This document shows, in pieces, positions 39,546 through 43,233 of a DNA stretch of 43,233 nt (positions are counted from its first letter, which is position 1; every line of letters begins with the position of its first letter). Origin of the DNA: Lentisalinibacter sp035655155. Its GTDB lineage: Bacteria; Pseudomonadota; Gammaproteobacteria; Steroidobacterales; Woeseiaceae. A program made the position numbers and the translations under genes. Below the pieces are notes generated by a model. It saw only the letters and a program-made list of their open reading frames with translations. It was not told the DNA's origin and ran no database searches. Location: positions 1 through 43,233 of the forward strand of contig DASRVH010000001.1 of NCBI GenBank assembly GCA_035655155.1. Direction: 5' to 3'.

Positions 39546-42475
39546 GTCCGACGCCGATGATGCCCCGGGCGACGTACCGGCTGCAGTTCAACGGGGATTT
39601 CACCCTGGACGATGGCGCAGCGCTGGTGCCTTATCTCGACCGGCTCGGGATCAGTCATATCTATGCTTCGCCCCTGCTGAAGGCGAGGTCCGGCAGCAGC
39701 CACGGCTACGACATCGTCGAACACGACAGTCTGAATCCGGAGGTGGGCGGCGAGGAGGCGCTGGCACGGCTCACGGACGCACTGCGAGCCCGCGGGATGG
39801 GCCTGATACTGGACGTCGTGCCCAATCACATGGGGGTCATGGGACGAGACAACCCGTGGTGGCTGGACGTCCTCGAACACGGTCCGGCATCCCGCCGGGC
39901 CGGCTACTTCGACATCGACTGGGACCCGCTGAAGGACGAACTCCGCGGCAAGGTGCTGGTGCCGGTGCTGGGCGATCACTACGGCAACGTCCTGGACAGC
40001 GGCGAGCTGGTGCTGGCCCACGACCCGGCGGAAGGCACATTCGCCGCGGAATACTACGAGCACCGCTTCCCCATCGACCCGCGGGAGTATCCACGCCTCT
40101 TCGCTCACCGAACCGACGACCTCGCCGGACGGCTCGGCGAAGACGGCCCCGCCGCCGCGGAGCTGGCGAGCCTGCTGACGGCGTTCGGCAACCTGCCGCC
40201 CCGCTCCGCGGTCTCGGCTGCCGATCGTGACGAGCGCGCCCGGGACAGCGCCATACACAAGCGTCGCCTCGCAGACCTCCGCGCGGAATATCCGCAGATT
40301 GCCCGCTTCATGGACGAGGTGGTCGCCGACTACAACGGCGCCGGCAGACGGCCGGGCGACGCGGCGCTGTTCCACCGTTTGCTCGAAGCCCAGGCCTGGC
40401 GGCTGGCGTACTGGCGCGTCGCCGCCGACGAGATCAACTACCGGCGCTTCTTCGACATCAACGACCTCGCGGCCCTGCGCATGGAGGACGAGGAAGTGTT
40501 CCGGGCGACCCATGGCAAGGTCCTGGAAATGGTCGCCGCCGGCCGGGTTCAGGGCCTGCGCATCGACCATCCGGACGGGCTGTACGATCCGGCGGCCTAT
40601 TTCGAGCGTCTCCAGGCGGCTGCCCGGTCGGTCGGCCGGCCGGCTGCAGGTAGCGATCCCGGGTCCGATGCCGAGGCCGGCACGGGCCTCTACGTGGTGG
40701 TGGAGAAGATCCTCGCCGCCGGAGAGCAGCTGCCGACGAGCTGGCCGGTGGCCGGCAGCACGGGCTATGAATTCGCGCGCAGTGCGGGGGGACTGTTTGT
40801 GGCTGCGCGGAACGAGGCCGAGATGGACCGGATCTACCGCAGCTTCGCCTTCGCGGACGGCGACTTCCGCGCCGTCGAGAGGAATTCGCGGCTCACCATC
40901 ATGCAGGATGCCCTGGCGAGCGAGCTTGCGGTGCTCGCCACGGAACTCGCCCGCATTGCGGAGATGGACACCCATACGCGGGACTTCACCCGCTCGGCGC
41001 TGCGCGAGGGCATCTCCGCCGTGGTGGCCTGCTTTCCGGTCTACCGCACCTACGTCACCCGCCAGGGCTGCTCCGAGGAGGACGCCGGGCGCATCGAGGC
41101 CGCGGTCGGCGAGGCGCGCCGGCGCGCCGCCCTGCCCGACGAGTCGCTGTTCGACTTCCTGCGCGACGTTTTGGTGACCCGCCGGGCCGAGGCCCGGGAA
41201 GCTCGTTACCGCGACCGCGTCGTCGCGTTCGCGATAAAATTCCAGCAGTTCACCGGACCGGTGGCCGCCAAGGGCGTGGAGGACACCGCCTTGTACCGCT
41301 ACCAGCGGCTGATCTCGCTGAACGAGGTGGGCGGCGCACCCGATCGCTTCGGGACGCCGGCGGCGGAGTTCCACCGTGACAACGCCGCACGCCTCGCCGC
41401 CTGGCCCGGCGGCTTGCTCGCCGGCTCGACGCACGATGCGAAGCGCTCCCTGGACGTCCGCATGCGCATCCACGCCCTGTCCGAGTGGCCGGCCGAGTGG
41501 GAGGAGCGCGTGGCCCGGTGGCATGAGGCGACAGCGCCACTCAAGCACGAGGTCGACGGCCGCATGGCCCCGTCGGCGAACGACGAGTATTTCCTCTACC
41601 AGACGCTGGTCGGGGCCTGGCCGGCGGCAGGCCGGCCCGGCGGCGACGGCTGGGAGGACTTCGTGCAGCGCATCCGGGCTTATCTGCGCAAGGCGTTCCG
41701 GGAGGCCAAGCGGCACACGGAATGGGAGAGCCCCGACCCGGACTACGAGGCCGCCGTGCAGCACTTCGTGGCCGGCGTGCTGGACCCGGCACAGGGTTCA
41801 GCGTTCCTCCACGACTTCCTGCCCTTCCAGCAACGCATCGCCGCCGTCGGCCGCTTCAACAGCCTGGCTTTCCTGGCGCTGGAATACACCGCTCCGGGCG
41901 TGCCCGACATGTACCAGGGCGACGAGCTTCCCGATTACCGGCTGGTGGACCCGGACAACCGCCGGCCCGTTGCGTTCCAGGCGCGTTCCGCCGCACTGAC
42001 GGCGCTGGAGTTGTGCTGCGACGGGAATGGCTACGCGCCCGCCTCTCTCGTCCGGGAAGCCGTGGGGGATCCGGCAGACGGCTCCCTGCGGCTCCAGCTC
42101 GTCCGCCGGTGCCTCGCGCTGCGCCGCCGCTGGCCGTCCCTGTTCGCGCGAGGCGAGTATCTGCCGCTGACGCCGCGCGGCGAGCACGCCGACCATGTCT
42201 GCGGTTTCTGCCGGCGGGACGAGGGCCGATGGCTGATGACGGTGGTCCCCCGTCTCGTCGGCGGCCTGTGCGACGGCCGGCCTCCGGTCGGCAAGGAGAT
42301 CTGGGACGAGACCGCCCTGGTGCTGCCCGCCGGCCTGGAACCGCCGGCGCTCCGGCACCTGTGCACCGGGGAGACCCTGCGGACGGCGCCCTCGCCGGAG
42401 GGTCGGATGATCCGCGCTGCAGACGCGCTGCGGAGCTTCCCCGTCGGGGTCTTCGCGGCAGCGAATCAGGCCTGA
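39542..42475 (+). CDS. treY: Malto-oligosyltrehalose synthase TreY
   Basis: A 977-residue intramolecular transglucosylase that turns the reducing end of malto-oligosaccharides into trehalosyl units. The start of the protein (ATYRLQFNGDFTLDDGAALVPYLDRLGISHIYASPLLKARSGSSHGYDIVEHDSLNPEVGG) and LILDVVPNHMGV are classic TreY. Further marks are YRRFFDINDLAALR, GLRIDHPDGLYDPAAYF (nucleophile Asp342), VVVEKILAAGEQLP, STGYEF, QFTGPVAAKGVEDTALYRYQRLISLNEVGG and TAPGVPDMYQGDE. It overlaps the treZ stop as ATGA. Together GlgX, TreY and TreZ make trehalose from glycogen. It is slightly longer than usual (about 700-950). Its end is 9 nt from the end of the convergent glgC. Confidence 0.94.
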   Translation: MSPTPMMPRATYRLQFNGDFTLDDGAALVPYLDRLGISHIYASPLLKARSGSSHGYDIVEHDSLNPEVGGEEALARLTDALRARGMGLILDVVPNHMGVMGRDNPWWLDVLEHGPASRRAGYFDIDWDPLKDELRGKVLVPVLGDHYGNVLDSGELVLAHDPAEGTFAAEYYEHRFPIDPREYPRLFAHRTDDLAGRLGEDGPAAAELASLLTAFGNLPPRSAVSAADRDERARDSAIHKRRLADLRAEYPQIARFMDEVVADYNGAGRRPGDAALFHRLLEAQAWRLAYWRVAADEINYRRFFDINDLAALRMEDEEVFRATHGKVLEMVAAGRVQGLRIDHPDGLYDPAAYFERLQAAARSVGRPAAGSDPGSDAEAGTGLYVVVEKILAAGEQLPTSWPVAGSTGYEFARSAGGLFVAARNEAEMDRIYRSFAFADGDFRAVERNSRLTIMQDALASELAVLATELARIAEMDTHTRDFTRSALREGISAVVACFPVYRTYVTRQGCSEEDAGRIEAAVGEARRRAALPDESLFDFLRDVLVTRRAEAREARYRDRVVAFAIKFQQFTGPVAAKGVEDTALYRYQRLISLNEVGGAPDRFGTPAAEFHRDNAARLAAWPGGLLAGSTHDAKRSLDVRMRIHALSEWPAEWEERVARWHEATAPLKHEVDGRMAPSANDEYFLYQTLVGAWPAAGRPGGDGWEDFVQRIRAYLRKAFREAKRHTEWESPDPDYEAAVQHFVAGVLDPAQGSAFLHDFLPFQQRIAAVGRFNSLAFLALEYTAPGVPDMYQGDELPDYRLVDPDNRRPVAFQARSAALTALELCCDGNGYAPASLVREAVGDPADGSLRLQLVRRCLALRRRWPSLFARGEYLPLTPRGEHADHVCGFCRRDEGRWLMTVVPRLVGGLCDGRPPVGKEIWDETALVLPAGLEPPALRHLCTGETLRTAPSPEGRMIRAADALRSFPVGVFAAANQA

Positions 42476-42484
42476 GCGGGGCGC

Positions 42485-43233
42485 TCAGAAACTCTCCACC
42501 AGCCGCAGAGCCTGCCGGGGACAATTGCTATCGCGATCGCAATCGCCATCGCCATCGCGATCGGGACTGCTCATCTCGGCGAGCGTCTCCCGGGTCACGA
42601 GCACGGTGTGCGGGGTTCCCTCGCCCGGATTCTCCTTTCCGTCGATGACCGTTCCTGCCGGCACGCGGCAGCCGGGGCAGACCACCGCATTCCTGATCCG
42701 GCAGTCCTCGCCGATGCGGGCGTCGGGCAGCAGGACCGAGTCGAGGACCTCGGCGCCGGGCCCTATCTCGACGCCCCTCGAGACGATGGAGCCCGTCACC
42801 CGCGCGCCGCATATCGACGTGCCCCGGGCCACGATGGAATCCACCACGGTGGCGCGTCGGCCGCTCTCGTCGCGCTCCAGTATGGCCGGCGAACAGGCGA
42901 CATCGGCCGTGACCACCTGCCAGCCCGGACGATAGAGGTCGCGGCGCGCCGCAGGATCGAGCAGCGCCATGCTCGCTTCGTAGTAGGCGTCCACCGTGCC
43001 GGCGTCCCGCCAGAAGCGAGGCCGGCCGCGATCGTCGACGAAGGGGAACGCGAGCACGCGGTAGTGCGCCAGCATCGCCGGCAGCACGTCGGCACCGAAA
43101 TCGTGCAGCGAGCCGCCGTCCCCGCCGAGCGCGGCAACCAGTGCCGGCAGCCGGAACGCGTAGATGCCCATGGACACGTAAGCCGCGTCCGGACGGCCCC
43201 GGATGGGTACCGGCCCGTCGGGCTTCTCGGTGA
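42485..43233 (-). CDS. glgC: Glucose-1-phosphate adenylyltransferase GlgC, partial (N-terminus outside window)
   Basis: The C-terminal 248 residues of ADP-glucose pyrophosphorylase; the frame is open to the right edge. It reads TEKPDGPVPIRGRPDAAYVSMGIYAF (family: EKPxxPxxxPGxPDxxLASMGIYVF), then FPFVDDRGRPRFWRDAGTVDAYYEASMALL (YWRDVGTVDAYWEAN-like), and a left-handed beta-helix of hexapeptide-type repeats (IVARGTSICGARVTGSIVSRGVEIGPGAEVLDSVLLPDARIGEDCRIRNAVVCPGCRVPAGTVIDG). It makes ADP-glucose for glycogen synthesis, the glucan source for GlgX-TreY-TreZ, and is convergent with them. The tail after VLVTRETLAEM has an odd Asp/Arg/Cys-rich stretch encoded by a hexanucleotide repeat. Confidence 0.92.
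   Translation of the reverse strand, partial: TEKPDGPVPIRGRPDAAYVSMGIYAFRLPALVAALGGDGGSLHDFGADVLPAMLAHYRVLAFPFVDDRGRPRFWRDAGTVDAYYEASMALLDPAARRDLYRPGWQVVTADVACSPAILERDESGRRATVVDSIVARGTSICGARVTGSIVSRGVEIGPGAEVLDSVLLPDARIGEDCRIRNAVVCPGCRVPAGTVIDGKENPGEGTPHTVLVTRETLAEMSSPDRDGDGDCDRDSNCPRQALRLVESF
42530..42565. repeat. Hexanucleotide repeat ATCGCN in the glgC tail
   Basis: Six consecutive units ATCGCG, ATCGCA, ATCGCC, ATCGCC, ATCGCG and ATCGGG lie in the last codons of glgC. On the minus strand they encode PDRDGDGDCDRDS-type residues beyond the normal end of the family. It includes one GCGATCGC octamer. Slippage could alter tail length without loss of frame. Confidence 0.75.

Noticed and set aside
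42533..42542. GCGATCGC octamer, the HIP1 element of cyanobacteria
   Set aside because: It arises from the local ATCGCN repeat and the other genes are not cyanobacterial in character.
42521..42544. A further ATTG...CAAT pair next to the end of glgC
   Set aside because: The gap is 12 nt rather than 8, it lies inside the hexanucleotide repeat, and no gene starts nearby.

Overview
The window is GC-rich, gene-dense bacterial DNA with no rRNA, tRNA, CRISPR array or insertion sequence that I could see. Family content (Mrp-type antiporter, NhaR, a NaChBac-type sodium channel, an N-type Na+-ATPase, trehalose synthesis, phosphoketolase, NarL/FixJ-type two-component systems) fits a halophilic or haloalkaliphilic gammaproteobacterium, perhaps Ectothiorhodospira- or Thioalkalivibrio-like. 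This placement is inference from gene content; no phylogenetic marker is present.

Layout. (1) 1-6330, minus strand: a nine-gene, tightly overlapping Mrp-type Na+/H+ antiporter operon (mrpE, F, G, A/B fusion, C, three MrpD-like subunits and one small membrane protein), cut by the left edge. (2) 6630-8400, plus: a voltage-gated sodium channel with a TLESWSM filter, then nhaR. (3) 8546-13079, plus: a DUF533 membrane protein closed by a strong terminator, then acetate kinase and phosphoketolase. (4) 13139-15564, minus: a secreted C69-like hydrolase and a frameshifted membrane protein. (5) 15735-18428, plus: an acyl-CoA synthetase/GNAT fusion of the Pat type. (6) 18435-27520: a regulatory and stress island with a 38-residue DUF2267-like protein, a PAS histidine kinase, a triple-BON protein, transaldolase, a NarL-type regulator, a FixJ-type regulator and a giant CheB-CheR-PAS-kinase. 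(7) 27661-42475, plus: a continuous run of 13 genes, atpD-C-Q-[antiporter]-R-B-E-F-A-G followed without a gap by glgX-treZ-treY. (8) 42485-43233, minus: the C-terminal part of glgC, cut by the right edge.

How it may work together. The Mrp complex, sodium channel, NhaR, N-ATPase (c subunit with Glu30, Glu63, Ser64, Thr65 and Tyr68) and the antiporter inside the ATPase operon all handle Na+. The glgX-treZ-treY genes convert glycogen-type glucans to trehalose, a compatible solute, and are coupled to the ATPase genes by stop/start overlaps, so ion export and osmolyte synthesis are probably co-expressed. Phosphoketolase, acetate kinase and transaldolase form a sugar-phosphate to acetyl-phosphate to ATP route.

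The most interesting signal that the genes do not explain is a repeated dyad, ATTG-N8-CAAT, found four times and only between genes: before the 38-residue protein (and histidine kinase), before the BON gene, before transaldolase, and between the CheB/CheR kinase and atpD. At the two clearest copies the box is followed after exactly 20 nt by CTAGCGT, a candidate -10, which puts the dyad centre near -41.5, where class II activators bind. I propose a regulon linking these stress genes, probably under one of the local response regulators.
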